Shown piece by piece: positions 1-11,610 of a stretch of DNA of 64,000 nucleotides. The position numbers and the translations under genes were made by a program. Source of the stretch: Septoria linicola (taxonomy: Eukaryota > Ascomycota > Dothideomycetes > Mycosphaerellales > Mycosphaerellaceae). Positions within the stretch are counted from its first letter, which is position 1; each line of letters begins with the position of its first letter. The stretch spans positions 1,798,001 through 1,862,000 of the forward strand of contig CP099421.1 in assembly GCA_024114885.1 (NCBI GenBank), given 5' to 3'. The notes below the pieces were generated by a model. The model searched no databases and was not told the origin of the DNA. It saw only the letters and a list, made by a program, of their open reading frames with translations.

Positions 1-1
1 T

Positions 2-712
2 TACATCTGGACTTACGACATCAAGGAACTGGCATATCATGGCATGGCGCCGACGGTAAACCTCTTCAATCCATCGGCATTCACCCTCACGATCGGGTCT
101 GCCATTTTCACTTTCGAAGGCATTGGGCTCATTCTGCCAATTCAGTCCTCAATGAAGGAGCCTGACAAGTTCGCCTACCTGCTTTACTTGGTCATGTTCA
201 TCATCACCTGCATTTTCACTTCGGTCGGCGCTTTGTGTTACGCAACATTCGGCGAGGAGACCAAGATCCAGATCATCTCGAATTATCCACAGGACAGCAA
301 GATCGTCAACGCGGTACAATTCATCTACTCGATGGCTGTCCTGGTAGGCGAACCTGTGCAGCTGTTCCCGGCAGTGCGTATCATTGAACAATGGCTCTTT
401 GGAGACAAAGCCTCTGGCAAGAAGAGTGCAGGCGTCAAGTGGTGGAAGAATCTTCTGCGCAGTGCTATGATGGCCTTCTGTGGCCTCATTGCGATTCTGG
501 GTGCAGGAGATCTCGACAAATTTGTGTCACTGATTGGTGCTTTTGCCTGTGTGCCGCTGGTCTACATCTATCCACCGGTATTGCACCTTCGAGGCATTGC
601 AGAGACAAGATCAGAGAAGATTTACGATATCGCTCTGATCTGTCTGGGCGCTGTGGCAATGGCGTACACTACGACAATGACGCTGAAGCAATGGATCGAG
701 GGTACGCTTTAG
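2..712 (+). CDS. Vacuolar amino-acid transporter, AVT3/Aa_trans type (5' truncated)
   Basis: This is the 3' part of an amino-acid/auxin permease family (Aa_trans) transporter. The reading frame is open from base 2 and ends at the TAG at 710-712; the first ATG inside it (44) lies within the protein and is not the true start. About 236 residues are visible, with at least five hydrophobic segments. One begins 'TIGSAIFTFEGIGLILPIQ', a conserved membrane segment of fungal Avt3-like proteins, and 'GEPVQLFPAVRIIEQWLF' is also typical. Family members move neutral amino acids across the vacuolar membrane. The N-terminal cytosolic tail and first membrane segments lie outside the window. The family is clear; the exact Avt paralogue is inferred. 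Confidence 0.9.
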   Translation, partial: YIWTYDIKELAYHGMAPTVNLFNPSAFTLTIGSAIFTFEGIGLILPIQSSMKEPDKFAYLLYLVMFIITCIFTSVGALCYATFGEETKIQIISNYPQDSKIVNAVQFIYSMAVLVGEPVQLFPAVRIIEQWLFGDKASGKKSAGVKWWKNLLRSAMMAFCGLIAILGAGDLDKFVSLIGAFACVPLVYIYPPVLHLRGIAETRSEKIYDIALICLGAVAMAYTTTMTLKQWIEGTL

Positions 713-933
713 ATCGCTCGAACAACTGATGAAGAGGCATGTAATAAGAGAACACGATATAGCTTAGATTGGAATGTACAGTACTGTGAAGCGCACATGT
801 CATCCTAAATTGTGCAGTCATTGGTGAATTCATTGTCGGCGCCACGTGCAAGCTCCACTTCCTTCGAAACCACCTCTCTCCAACGACATTCAAACCAACA
901 CCTCACCCACAAACACCAGACTCCACCGCTGCA

Positions 934-1703
934 ATGTCGAAGGTAATCAGCATCACCTCGACAGGCCATTTCAAGGCCACCACCGCGTCTTCCACGTACA
1001 CGATAGTCGACTTCTATGCGTACGTACGCCTACATGCAACCCATTTCTACTTCTATGCGCCTCGACACTCGACACTGACAATACCACTTCTAGCGACTGG
1101 TGCGGACCATGCAAGCAAATCAGCCCCATATTCGAGCAACTCGCCGGCGCAGAATCGAAACCCGGCCGCATCGTCTTTGCGAAAGTGAACGTGGACAATC
1201 AGAGGGATGTGGCCTCGATTTATGGGATATCAGCGTAAGCAACACACGTACAGTTGAGGCAGGGTAGACAGGACACTGATATACTGGGATCTGACAGGAT
1301 GCCTACTTTCCTCGTTCTAAAAGGCAGCAAAGTCGTCGAAACCGTCCGAGGCGCGAACCCAACCGCTCTTCGATCTGCGATTCTCTCCGCTGCGGCTGAT
1401 GCTGCTAAAGGCCCCGCGAAGGCTTCGGTGCTGTTCTCTGGCAAGGGACAGACTTTGGGGAATGAGAGCGGGAGCTCTGGTGGAAGGACGCTTGCTGCTG
1501 GAGCTGGATCTTCGCTACCTAGTCTGCCGAATGTTGGACAGGCGTTTACCGCGCCGGGGGCTTTTGCGCAAGGCAGAGGGATACCAGCTATGGTTGTGAG
1601 GTTTATCGGGCTGTATCTGAGCACGCTGTTCAGTTTTGATCCGATCAGAACGGCGGAGGAGAGTCCGTTTGCGGTCAAGAAGACGAGTGTAAGGTCGAGG
1701 TAG
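934..1703 (+). CDS. Thioredoxin with C-terminal extension
   Basis: Three exons, 934-1019, 1094-1234 and 1298-1703, join in frame through GT..AG introns of 74 and 63 nt to give 210 residues. Residues 1-105 are a thioredoxin fold: the active site WCGPC falls just after the first splice junction, and the cis-proline motif 'AMPTF' falls on the second. These residues support thiol-disulfide exchange. The rest is a Gly/Ser/Ala-rich linker followed by a hydrophobic stretch around 'VVRFIGLYLSTLFSF' and a basic tail. Most classical thioredoxins are near 105 residues, so this is an extended form, possibly membrane-associated (inference). It converges with the regulator at 2019-3210. Confidence 0.9.
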
Positions 1704-2018
1704 AAGAGCTACGTGGTTAATTATGAGGGACGAGCAATGGGACTGGGCTTGGAGTTTGTGCTACATGGGGATATCCACAAGGCGTTCTGGGTGCTTGTCT
1801 TTAGCTGGCCTCTTGCTGAAGTAGGTCAGCCAGGGTCGGTCCAATCTTGAAGCATTAGGAGCTTTCCGACCGTGACTGCCAGTGACGTTCGCTACGCTAA
1901 GGTATATTCAATATCTAGGCATCGCGGAGAGTTGCGCAGTCGCTTCCTAGAAGATGGAATCGGCTCAGTGTTCTTCATCATTCGCGGCTGACATATTTCT
2001 AGTCTGTAACGGGCATTC
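1704..2018. other. Intergenic, convergent
   Basis: This 315-bp stretch lies between the stop codons of the thioredoxin and the Zn2Cys6 regulator. I see no convincing coding sequence, RNA gene or repeat. It presumably holds both 3' ends. Confidence 0.6.
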
Positions 2019-3210
2019 TCAGCTGCTAGGATAGATCTGGCTGCGAGGCCAATCAAGCCACTTGCGAAGCTCCGGCGACAACTCCCTCTCCACACAGTCC
2101 AGTGTCCACTTGGACCACCCTCTCATCCACCACGTGTGATCTTGCACCTTGAACAGCACAGCAAAAAAGCCCATCATCACAAGCGCTAATTGATCCCTAG
2201 CGAACAGAAGATCCACAAATTCCTGGTTGACAGTGGCAAGCCACGACATTGTCATCGCAATTGTATATTGCTCCTTGGTCTCCAGGGATCGTCGAACGTT
2301 CAAGAAAATCAGGTTCAGCTCTTCGATGGCTTGTAGGTACGTCTCCTTGGTTGCTAAATTCAGGTCTTTCTGTTTGGCCACGAGTTCTTCCAGCTGCACT
2401 ACCTCAGTCCGTACAGTCGGATCGACGCCTTCTCGATTTACTCCAGTCAGGACTGGTGCCACTTCGGATACGATCAAGCGAAACCAATTCGGCTCGATAC
2501 TCGCTCGGACGCCTCGAACCATCTGGATCCAGGAGCAGATTGCGGTGACTGCATCGTCTGGTGGAGTGACCTGTGCCATGCCCAAGTTGTGCATGTGAAG
2601 GATTCCCGACAGGGCGAACACTGGTGCACATGTGGCGGGATCAGCGTGATGCATGATCTCGAGATAGGAACTGATAGCAACATCATAGTGTTCCGATGAT
2701 TGCAGTAACAGCTCCTTTCGCTCTGCTGGCCGCACCACAGCCTTGTGGATTGCTGCAACTGCAAGAAGTCCTCGGAGTAACCACGGGAATTGGAACCCTA
2801 GTTCTACGTACACGGTCTGGTAGATGTGAGTAGTATTGCGCGCGGTGCAAGTCAGAGCAGTGTTCATGGTCCAGAAATGCAAGAGCTTGAGATCAGCTAT
2901 TCCGAGCTCGTGTGGGCTACTCGAACCAGCCGGAGTGCTAGGTGCGTTTGTGTCCAGGCCATATCCTGGAGACTGTGCCGGAGACGATGTGCGGACGGTA
3001 TATGGCGTGCCTCGAATCTCGGGCCATTGACAGTCAATCTCAAGTCGGGTGCCTAGAATGTCAAGATTAGCTGATTGTGGAAAGATGGTTAAAAGAGGAG
3101 GAATGCTTACATGGCGAGCAATGAGGTTTGGTCTCGTCGCACTTCACATGCCGCCGCTTACAGTTCAAGCATCCTTTGCGAGACTTTGTGTGTGCTTTGC
3201 GGACCATCAT
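2019..3210 (-). CDS. Zn2Cys6 transcription factor, sterol-uptake-regulator type
   Basis: Two exons, 3210-3111 and 3052-2019, are joined across a 58-nt intron and give 377 residues. The intron lies inside the zinc cluster. After splicing the six cysteines have perfect spacing (C-x2-C-x6-C-x6-C-x2-C-x6-C), running from CLNCKRRHVKC to CSPCTRLEIDC. Next comes a disordered Ser/Pro linker, then a fungal-specific regulatory region beginning 'LLHFWTMNTALTC', a pattern common in Upc2-like proteins. The start is one of two adjacent ATGs (3210 or 3207), immediately before a basic 'VRKAHTKSRKG' leader typical of this subfamily. It should bind DNA in the nucleus; its target genes are unknown. The upstream in-frame ATG at 3273 would add 21 unusual hydrophobic residues and was not used. 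Confidence 0.88.
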
Positions 3211-3468
3211 ATCCTTAAGGGTGTTTGTGCCGTGTTGCCCAAATCCGAGGTAGACGAGATAAACGAAAAACACGACCGGTAGCTAGAAGATTTGTGGGGC
3301 TGCTGCCTGAGGCTTCAGGAAAGAGCGATTGAGCTGGGTTCAAGACGGCAGGTACATTCCTCCAGCTTTCGGCGACGAGTATTGGGCTTACGTCTGGTAA
3401 AATAGTTGGAGAGGCGCCATTGGATAGGCTGCCTGTCAATGTCTACCCGCCGTTTCAGCCTCGTACAC

Positions 3469-4528
3469 TCATTGCTTGAAGCCTTGTACGTTTCCGACTA
3501 TGTTATTCAGTCCCTGGAAGAGGCGTTGTGGAGGCGTCAAGTCACTGCTACCCAGGCCTTGGACAGTGCCGAGCCCGGCAGTAGCAGGTTGTGGTCCAGT
3601 AGAGCAGTATCCTGGTCCTATGAGGCTCCTGGCCAGCGTGTTGGCAATCATGCGCTGTACATCCTCGTCAAACGGCAGCCCTGCATGACCTACATTGTCC
3701 AGAGGACAGAACTGCTGAATGTAGTAGTTCTGCACACCAGGTTCGTCAATAAACGCTGTAGTCGTTGGAGTGACGAATTCGTCATGGATCGTGGCCAAGA
3801 CTGTATATTGAATGCCAGGCTGAGTGATTTTTCCGGCATTCAGAGCAAGAACAGCAGGTCCTCCGATGCCCAGGTCATCGCAAGCTCCACAGCCCACACT
3901 CTGCAACAGATCTCCAATGAACTCTCTCGACAAGTCGCCAAAAATGTAGGCAAGATCGTAGATGCCGTTGAGATCAGTGCCGTGGGTCGGCGGCGCGATG
4001 GCAAACACTTGGTCAATGTGCATCGACAGATAAGGATAGAATTTTGGAACATACAAGACCTGTAATGCTCCCTCGGAATGTCCAACAAAGTCAACCTTCG
4101 ATGCCCCCGTCTGTGTGATCACTTGCCACACGAACGCGGCGAGCTCTGCTGAAGATTGACTTATAGATGTGGTACCGCCCAGCTCGAACGGAAGCAGCCC
4201 TGGAAAAGTCACACCGTAAGTGGTGGAGAAAGTGCAGAATCCTACACTGCCGAGAAAATCGTAGAGCTGGTTGATACAGCTGTAAGCATTGCATCCGAGG
4301 CCGTGGAAGACAATGACCTGGGACAGTCAGTCAGTCATTTCATAGCTGCCCAGCAAGTCGAATATGCCGGTCTACTTGTATACTGACTGGATTCGGGTGA
4401 AATGCGCTGCGACACGCGAAGTTATTGTGTGTGGCAGAAGTGTCCTGCCTCCGTAATATGATCGAAGCTTCAACTTCGTGCTGAGTGGAGATGTACAGTA
4501 GCAACGCGAGAAGTGACCGGAGTGCCAT
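3469..4528 (-). CDS. Secreted lipase/esterase (alpha/beta hydrolase)
   Basis: Exons 4528-4388 and 4317-3469 are joined over a 70-nt intron with an uncommon GTCAGT donor and give 329 residues. The N-terminus is a signal peptide (MALRSLLALLLYISTQ...), followed by a possible dibasic processing site (LRRQ). The splice junction restores 'HPNPVIVFHGLGCN', the oxyanion-hole strand of lipases. The nucleophile elbow is GHSEG. A plausible catalytic Asp lies in 'ATIHDEFVTP' and the His in 'NVGHAGLPFD'. Several cysteines suggest disulfides of a secreted enzyme. It resembles triacylglycerol lipase/EstA-like proteins of filamentous fungi and would hydrolyse carboxylic esters outside the cell. The substrate is not known. 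Confidence 0.88.
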
Positions 4529-5805
4529 CAGAGCTGTGACCGTGGACTGAAAGCTGTTCGGCCATTCAGAAAGTGAAGAGGAGGACTTCTCTGTCGAAGA
4601 GTGTTGTAGAGCATTTGCCCAGCCAACACCCCTGAGCGCCTTGAGATGAAGACATCAGGCATGCTGAAGTCAATATGGGAAGTGCCCGCAAGATATCAGA
4701 AAGCAGTCGCTCAATCCTTGAAAAGGACTCAAATGATCTCTGGGCATATTGTTGATTGGGTTATTCGTATCTACAATCACTATTAGATGCTTGTAAGCCA
4801 CGAGTCTTGTGCTGAACTGTGGTATGCTTCAATCCGGCTTGTAAGCCTCAATGTGATGTCTGATTTTCATGCAACCACAGTTTCGACCTTGTGCGCACGC
4901 ACTGCCCACCTCTGTACTGATCTCAAGTCTGCTAAAAGTTGCTAACTAGTGCACACTGGTTGTTCAGGGATGCGGCAGAAGAGTAGCGGAGTTGACAGTC
5001 GAGTCGCGTGTATCGTGCGATATTGCCTTGTATCTCCCGCATACAACGAGAGGCAAACAAGATTGCTTTTCGATATTCTTGGGGTTTCCCGTTGCTGTGA
5101 CGAGACCATGCGTTTGTTGTCGAACAACGAATAACGTTCGAAGGTGTCCAGCAACGGGTGAAGCTCAATGCCGAGCCTGGCGTGCAAGGATCACGCTGCG
5201 AGAAGAAGGCTTCCGGTGTGGACGTGCCTCCACCTCCACATCTCGAGACGACAAAGCGATGCTGACCAGCTTCTGTGACCACGACCGGACTCATGATGCA
5301 CACGGCGGTATGAGGTGAGAAGAGTCGCGGCTCTTCCGGACTGCCGGAGAATTGGTGATTTGAACGAGGTGCAGTGCGCGCCACGCCATCTCATCTTTCA
5401 TTGGAGCAGAAGCAGCCTGTTGAGTTTGAACCAGCAGAGTGCACGGCCGAGAAGCTATGCGCCATTTGTCTGGCAACCTGCTTCGCTCCCATCTCACAGT
5501 CCAGGCATCCTGTTTAGGGAGCGCAGAAGCATCATCGCGACATCCTGGACTACTGCTGTCTTTGCAGCACGTTCATTGGTATACATCCAGATCGTTTTCA
5601 GCGCCCCTCGTTGCATTGTTTTGTCTGATTCGCGCCGTTCTGGACGATAATGCCGCGTCGACACCGATGACCTCAATCCAGGGCTAGCAGGACATTATTG
5701 ATTATTCTCGGTATTCATTGTTGGACCATTTCACCGTCCACACTTGCACACGTTTGCATCACAGCATCTTTACGCAGACCTGCTCTGTGGGCAGCTGAGG
5801 CCACG
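4529..5805. other. Intergenic, 1.3 kb
   Basis: This is the upstream region of the lipase (reading left) and of the large disordered protein (reading right). Several overlapping ORFs up to 150 codons occur on both strands, but none has a recognisable motif or splice logic. It probably holds two promoters and 5' untranslated regions. Confidence 0.5.
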
Positions 5806-8800
5806 ATGCCCAGTCTGTTTGGAAGCAGGCGACGAGGCAGCAGCGCCGCGAGGGTACGTCGTTGCTCCCGACCACGATGACCAGGATAATGTTCGACTGA
5901 CACTCTTTCACAGCAACCTCTCGATGCCAACACTGCCTATGCCGCCAACGTTGCTGCACGCGCCGCTGCATCAGGCTCGCGACCAGGCACGAGCAATGGC
6001 CTGTCATCAGCAGCCGCCGCGGCCGCCCTGCGATCACTCACCTCTAGTCCGGAGCCGGTCGGCAGCATTCAGACCAAGCGTATGATCCGACGAGGCTCGC
6101 AGTCGTCGATTGGCAGCGCGAGCATCATGAGCGGTAGAGGCGGCGCGCAGCAGCAGCAGCGTTCGGGCATGCAAAGACGCGGTAGCCAAAGCTCCATGAC
6201 GGAACGAACATTCAGGTCGCCATCTCCTGGCCGGAGCAATAGCATCACCAACAATGGTCCACAATCCCCCGCCTCGCGCGCACCTCCGGTTCCTGCCATT
6301 CCGCAGAACGTGCAGCAGCGTGCACACCAACGATCATCGAGTGTTGACCCGCCGCAAAGAGTGTACTCGCCAACACCGAATGGGAGAGGTGGTAGAACGA
6401 GCAGTATGGACAGATCTACACTTCCGCCGCCATCGTCCTCTCGCAAGGGAGCGCGTCTATCCGATGTCAACGAAGAGCTAGAACGGTCCGAGTCACAACG
6501 GGGCGTGAACTTCTCGCGACCACGATCTTCGCAGCCAAATAGTCCGGGCACCAGCCCAACGACTGATAAGTTCACGCATGGTACAGGCGGCTGGTTTGCC
6601 GAACCAGTACGGAACAAGCCTGCAAGTCGAGCTGGACCAGGGCCGGATGCGGATGCGCTGGCAGCCAAGATGTCGCGGATACAGGGCGCACAGGGACAGA
6701 ACGTGAAGAAAGACAATGCGTCTTCTGCTTCGCAAGGTGCATCTCTGAAGCCATATACGCAGCCAACCATCACAGGGACCGCAGTCAAGCCGCAACCCAG
6801 TCTTCAGCCGGCGATGGAGACAGTAATGGTCTACGATGCGAACTCGCGTACTTTTGTGCCGCAACTGAAACCAAAGCCAGCAGCTGTGCAGCCACCATCA
6901 CCTACATTACCACAAGCACCTCCAGCTGCTCCTGGAACATACGACCCGCACACGCGCACCATCGTGCCCGTGGTGCAGCCCGTCACAGCAGCACCTTCGT
7001 CACGGCCAGCGCCGCCAACCCTTGATACTGAGGTAGCGCCGCCCCCTCGCAATCCTGCTAGGCTCTCCCCAAGCAGCAGTCCAAGGTCATCGTACTTGAA
7101 CGTCCAGCCTCCCCTGTCCGACGACGAAGACGTGTCGAACACAGACAGCCCCCAGGCAAGCAGAATCATCCAGACATCTGTAGGACCAGCCAAGTCGTAT
7201 GTTGCGGTCCAGAAACCGAGATCGTCCAGTCTCGACGTGCCATCACGCAACGCACCTAGCACACGAGGCCGTCAAGTGTCCGCGTCGCCCAGCCCACAGC
7301 GCAAGCCACACTTCTCCGCTTCGCCTGTGTCTCAAGCAATAATACATAATCCACTACCACGCGATGTCTCTCCGGCGAAGTCTGCGCTTAAACACTCCCC
7401 TGCACCATCGGTACGCGCCACTTCCCCTCTCGCTCACTTCGCGGGACATCCTAAGGCTCCCGCAAGCGAAGCTTCTGACGCAACTTCGGTGTACTCACAG
7501 GACGGCATATCTTCAGTCAAGAAGAAAAAGTCTGTTCGTGTCAGCTTCGATGAACAACCTCATCAAATGGAAACCACGCCTTCGACAGGTTCCAAAGCGT
7601 CGGCACGCGATCGGGCCACTATGTTGGATGATTCGGACGATGAAGACTTCTCCAAGCCAAGGCCTGCACTACCGACGTTCGGCAGTGTGCGAAAGAACAG
7701 AGAGGTCGCCGAAAAGGTCACAGAAATGGCACCAGATCGTAACGAGCACAGCAGTGATCACGCGGTCGGCGCTGTTCTTCACAATGCCAATGGCACAACT
7801 AAGGCGGCAAATGAGCCAATGCCTCCTGTCGTGACAAGCAAGGAAACTCCTTCTAACATCAGCGACACTGACAGCACCTCGGACTTGGGAGATCTTGGCG
7901 AATATGCGGCAGCGAATGCTGCAGCTGTCAGTTTGCCAGAACAAACGGCGGGGCAAACGGCCCAGATCCCTGACGAGGTCAGCCAGAAAAGTCCAGTCGA
8001 GCCTATTGTTAGGGACTTTGCCTCGTCTACCGCAGCTGGTCAGAAGCTCGATCCAGGCGTACCCCAGATCAATCTCATGCCGCCTACGCCAGGTACTGAG
8101 GAGTTCAAGTCGCTCGACAACAGGCAGTCTGCCGAGATCGTTGTACCCGGCGCCTGGAGTGCTGAGAACGAGTCATCGACCAAGACATCTAATGACACGA
8201 TTGCTGGCTCGGACGATGTGCCTGCAAGCATCGCACCAGTCATGGTCCACACGCCAGAAGAGCACTCGCCCATGTTGGCTCCTATAGACGAGGACACAGA
8301 CACAGACGATGCTGAGTTTAGTGATGCTGCGGAAGACCCCTCCGAATTTGAGGGAGGCTTTGCCTCACTCGATGCAATCGCAGTCAGCCCTATCAACGTC
8401 AAGACATCACCAGCGGCTCAGTCCGCCAACGGGACAACTTCGCCACCTGAGAGCCCATTGACACAGAAAGCTACGAAGAACCTAGAGTCCAGTGATGCAC
8501 CCGACAACGAGTCAGGCAAGGACTGGAGCACGGCGACTGCGTATTGGTCAAAGTTGAGTAGACAGCAACGAGAGCAGATTGAGCGCGATCACATGTCATC
8601 GGATGATGAAGCCCGGCCTGCACCTTCTTCCATGAAGAAGACTCGCAAGACTACCGCCAGCTCTCCGCAGAGCGCTCAGAAGTCAGCACCAGCTCATCGC
8701 GAGGCACAGCCTGCACAGCCCGCACTGAAAAAGACGATGCGCGCTCAGCCAGCCCCTGCACCCGTGGATCCAAGCCGCTCCATGCGAAGGTCAATGCGCG

Positions 8801-10377
8801 ATGGCGGTGGCGGTGGTCTGTCGGGCGGATCCTTGCGTTCGAGACCTGCGTCTGCCCAACAGGCTCCGGCGGAGCCTCGAGCCGGCGCTTTATCCAAAAA
8901 GACGATGCGGCCGCAGTCCTCTGGCGCAGTGTCCAGTCCAACAACAGGTGGAGTGTCTAATAATCGCCCGTCTCAAGACTCGTCGTATGAGAGAACCGTG
9001 GCAAGGCCAGCGTCGACTGCTACGACTGCAACGGCGCCGCCGCGTGTTGTCAGCAGCAGACTTCAAAGAGAGCTGAGTCACGACTCCGACTCTGAGAGCA
9101 GTTTCAAGAAGAAAAGGCGCGCGAATGGGGCAGCTAGTAGTGGTATTAGCATGAAAAGAAGTATGCGTGGCGGACCTCCCGAGAGAGGACCACCAGAGAG
9201 AGAACAGAGGCCGTCCTCGCCAGACCGGGTACGAGGCAAAGGGAAGGACTCATTCAGCATTCGATCTCTGTCGCCAACCGGTTCTTTCTTTGGGCGCAAG
9301 AAGGGCAAGGAAGTCCGCGAGTCCATTCGCGGCGCATCCATGGACGGAGGTAGTCGCATGACATCGATGCGCACTGCGCAGCCAGCAAAGACCCTCCGTC
9401 AAACCCCGGTCGCGGCACCAAAGCAGAAGGCTTCGAGCTCACGCTTCAAGTCTCGCTTCGCCGATTCGGATGACTCTGACGATGATGCACCGCCCGCAAG
9501 AAGTGGTGGCGGTTTCCGAAGTCGCTTTGCAGATTCGGATGAGGAGGATGATGTCCTCACTCCTGTTCGTGGCATTCCTCGAAGGAAAGGCCAAGATGAT
9601 GGCGACTCCACCGACCTCGATGACTCAGAAGAGGAAGGCGCCGGGAAGCCATTCTCTCGAGGTAGAGACCGACAAAAGGCACCGCTTGTGCCTGACCCAG
9701 CTGATGTCGACAAAGCTATGGAAGCAGCACGGAAAAAGCTTGGCATAACGGCTGAACCTGTCGCGAGCCCCCCATCGACTCCGCAAAGGCAAGATGATAA
9801 GCAAGGCTCAGCTCTGACGCACGGTAGCCTTCGTAACAGTCATGCACCACCGTCACGCCCACAATCGCCGGATCTTGCCTCGACCAAGAAGAAGGGCTTC
9901 ATGGGAAGCTTCTTGCGTCGTAATCGTAGCAGCCAGCAAAGCATAATGACGGTCTCTGGGCTACCTCAAAGCAACGGAGCTTCGATGATGCAGGGAACTC
10001 CAGGCTCTCCCCCTCTCGCGAACAGGCAAACGTTTGAGCGCCCACAGTCGCCCACTCAGAGTCCTGGAAAACTCATTCGCCGCTCCTCCGGACAGCCGCA
10101 GACGAGACAGCGCATGGCCAGAGGCGACTCGAGTTACTCCACTGCGACGGCGCCTCCAATGGTCGGCGAGAGCAATTGGCCGCTCTCCGATGCGCCACCG
10201 GTGCCAGCCATACCAGGTGACGTTGCTCAGCTGAAAGGCGACAGACCTGCAACTAGTGATGGGCAGGGTGTCAGATTCTCTGAAGACGCTCTCAAGAGCC
10301 CTGGCGCATACAGCTCACGGACTGGCAAGAAGAAGAAATTTGGACTTCTGAGAAAGGCCTTTGGTCTAAAGGACTGA
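5806..10377 (+). CDS. Large intrinsically disordered Ser/Pro-rich protein (cortex/eisosome-like?)
   Basis: A 16-codon first exon (5806-5853, MPSLFGSRRRGSSAAR) is followed by a 60-nt intron and exon 5914-10377, giving 1503 residues. The frame is continuous through the ATG at 6082, and the Ala-rich segment before it (AYAANVAARAAAS, then SSAAAAAALRSLTSS) looks coding. The rest is low-complexity: Ser/Pro/Arg-rich, with many SP/TP sites and acidic patches. There is an imperfect duplication around residues 1190-1230, with SRFKSRFADSDDSDDD followed by FRSRFADSDEEDD. The protein ends in a basic amphipathic tail (KKKKFGLLRKAFGLKD). Ala-rich N-termini and basic regions occur in membrane-cortex scaffolds such as Seg1-type eisosome proteins, but I do not recognise the family with certainty. 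Confidence 0.85.
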
Positions 10378-10838
10378 GGCATTCCTTTACTAATGTTTAA
10401 TATGTGTACCTTGAACAGACAGCCACAGAATGGGAGCGCGAACAGAGCGTGAGATGCCAGACGAATGCGCGGAGTGCGAAGGATTGGGGGACACTTGACA
10501 CTCGTGTGTCAAAAGACTTGTAATTAGAGTATACCCGGCCGTACTGAGGCCTTTACTTGTGAATTTGCAGTTAGCTGCGCCTTCGTTATTTGACAGACAG
10601 GTTTTGTTCCATGCACCAGTTCTGCACAGTGTGCTATGGTGATCAACGACAAGTGACTACATCAGGGTCTGCCGCCAAACATTGAGAGCGGGTATTCAAC
10701 ATTATTCCTTGCTTGCGCTTTGATAATGTCCTCTATCCAAGCATTCGTGGTATCGTATCTCCTTCCTCCAATCCTCCTCTCCTTCGACCTGTCCTGCGTT
10801 GGTCGGACCGGAATTGATCATCCTGATTCTGGTATTAT
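10378..10838. other. Intergenic, convergent
   Basis: This 461-bp stretch lies between the stops of the disordered-protein gene and the GPI-type protein gene. No coding or RNA feature was recognised. Confidence 0.5.
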
Positions 10839-11610
10839 TCACAACAAGAAAGCAAGAGCTCCAAAGCCAGCAGCCGCAGCTCCAGCAAACACCACATTGC
10901 GGTTCGCAGCGCTGTCGCTTGCCTCGGATGAGTCTGCACTCTCAGTGGATGAAGCATCTTTATCCCCTCCCGAAGTGCTCGTGCTTGAAGCCAAAGCTGG
11001 CTTCGTCTGGCTCGCAGCAGGCGTCACGCCATCGCACTCCAAGATGCAGTCCTTCATCGTGTTGTATGCCTCCGTCTCGGTAAGGTCCTCGGGATAGCTA
11101 TCCATGGCGCACTCGCGAGCGCATTCGTATGCTGAGCAAGGCAAATCATTTGCACTCCAGAAAGGAGAGCCTTTGAGGTCATTTTCGTAGTCGGAGTAGT
11201 TTCCTGTTGCGCCGCTGAGGTTGAAGCGGTTGCTGTATGTTGCGCCTTGGCCGGTCGTGAGATCTGCAATGGCGATGGAGTAGTAATCTGCTGAAGGGCC
11301 GACGCTGGCTGGGATCGTGAGGTTGCTGATCGGGCTCGAGAGAGTTGTCGAGTTGACGAGGTAGCCTGGTACGAAGGTTAGCTTTGCAAAGATGTCGCGA
11401 TGGCGAGAGATGCTCACATGTTGGACCGTTAACGCCAGCGAGAGCAGCGGCTAGGTAGACGCGGTATTCGTCGTCATTGCCATTCTCAAATGTAACTTCA
11501 AACTTCTTGTCTGCAGTGATGTTTCCGGGTGCCACAATGCCGTTAAGGGCAGAAGCCGAGACCACGAGTGAGGTCAATGCGACAGCGCACTTGGAGCTCA
11601 AGGACTGCAT
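10839..11610 (-). CDS. Secreted Ser/Thr-rich, probably GPI-anchored surface protein
   Basis: Exons 11610-11418 and 11365-10839 are joined over a 52-nt intron and give 239 residues. The N-terminus is a signal peptide (MQSLSSKCAVALTSLVVSASA). Residues 22-125 form a beta-rich region with several N-glycosylation sequons and two cysteines ('NGPTCYLVNSTTLSS' spans the splice site). A Cys-rich stretch follows (LPCSAYECARECAMD ... MKDCILECDG), then a Ser/Asp-rich linker and a hydrophobic C-terminus (VVFAGAAAAGFGALAFLL) with small residues before it, as expected for GPI addition. Overall it resembles fungal cell-wall surface proteins with a Kre9/Knh1-like N-terminal domain, but no precise family is assigned. 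It should reside at the plasma membrane or in the wall. Confidence 0.8.

Noticed and set aside
4932..5384. 150-codon minus-strand ORF with a Gly-rich stretch
   Set aside because: Overlapped by ORFs in several other frames, no domain, no splice logic; left as intergenic.
5401..5450. tRNA-like B-box match (ggttcaaactc on the minus strand)
   Set aside because: The invariant final C is missing and no A-box or cloverleaf partner is visible nearby.
6069..6788. 239-codon minus-strand ORF
   Set aside because: Antisense to the low-complexity start of the 1503-residue protein; compositional shadow without motifs.
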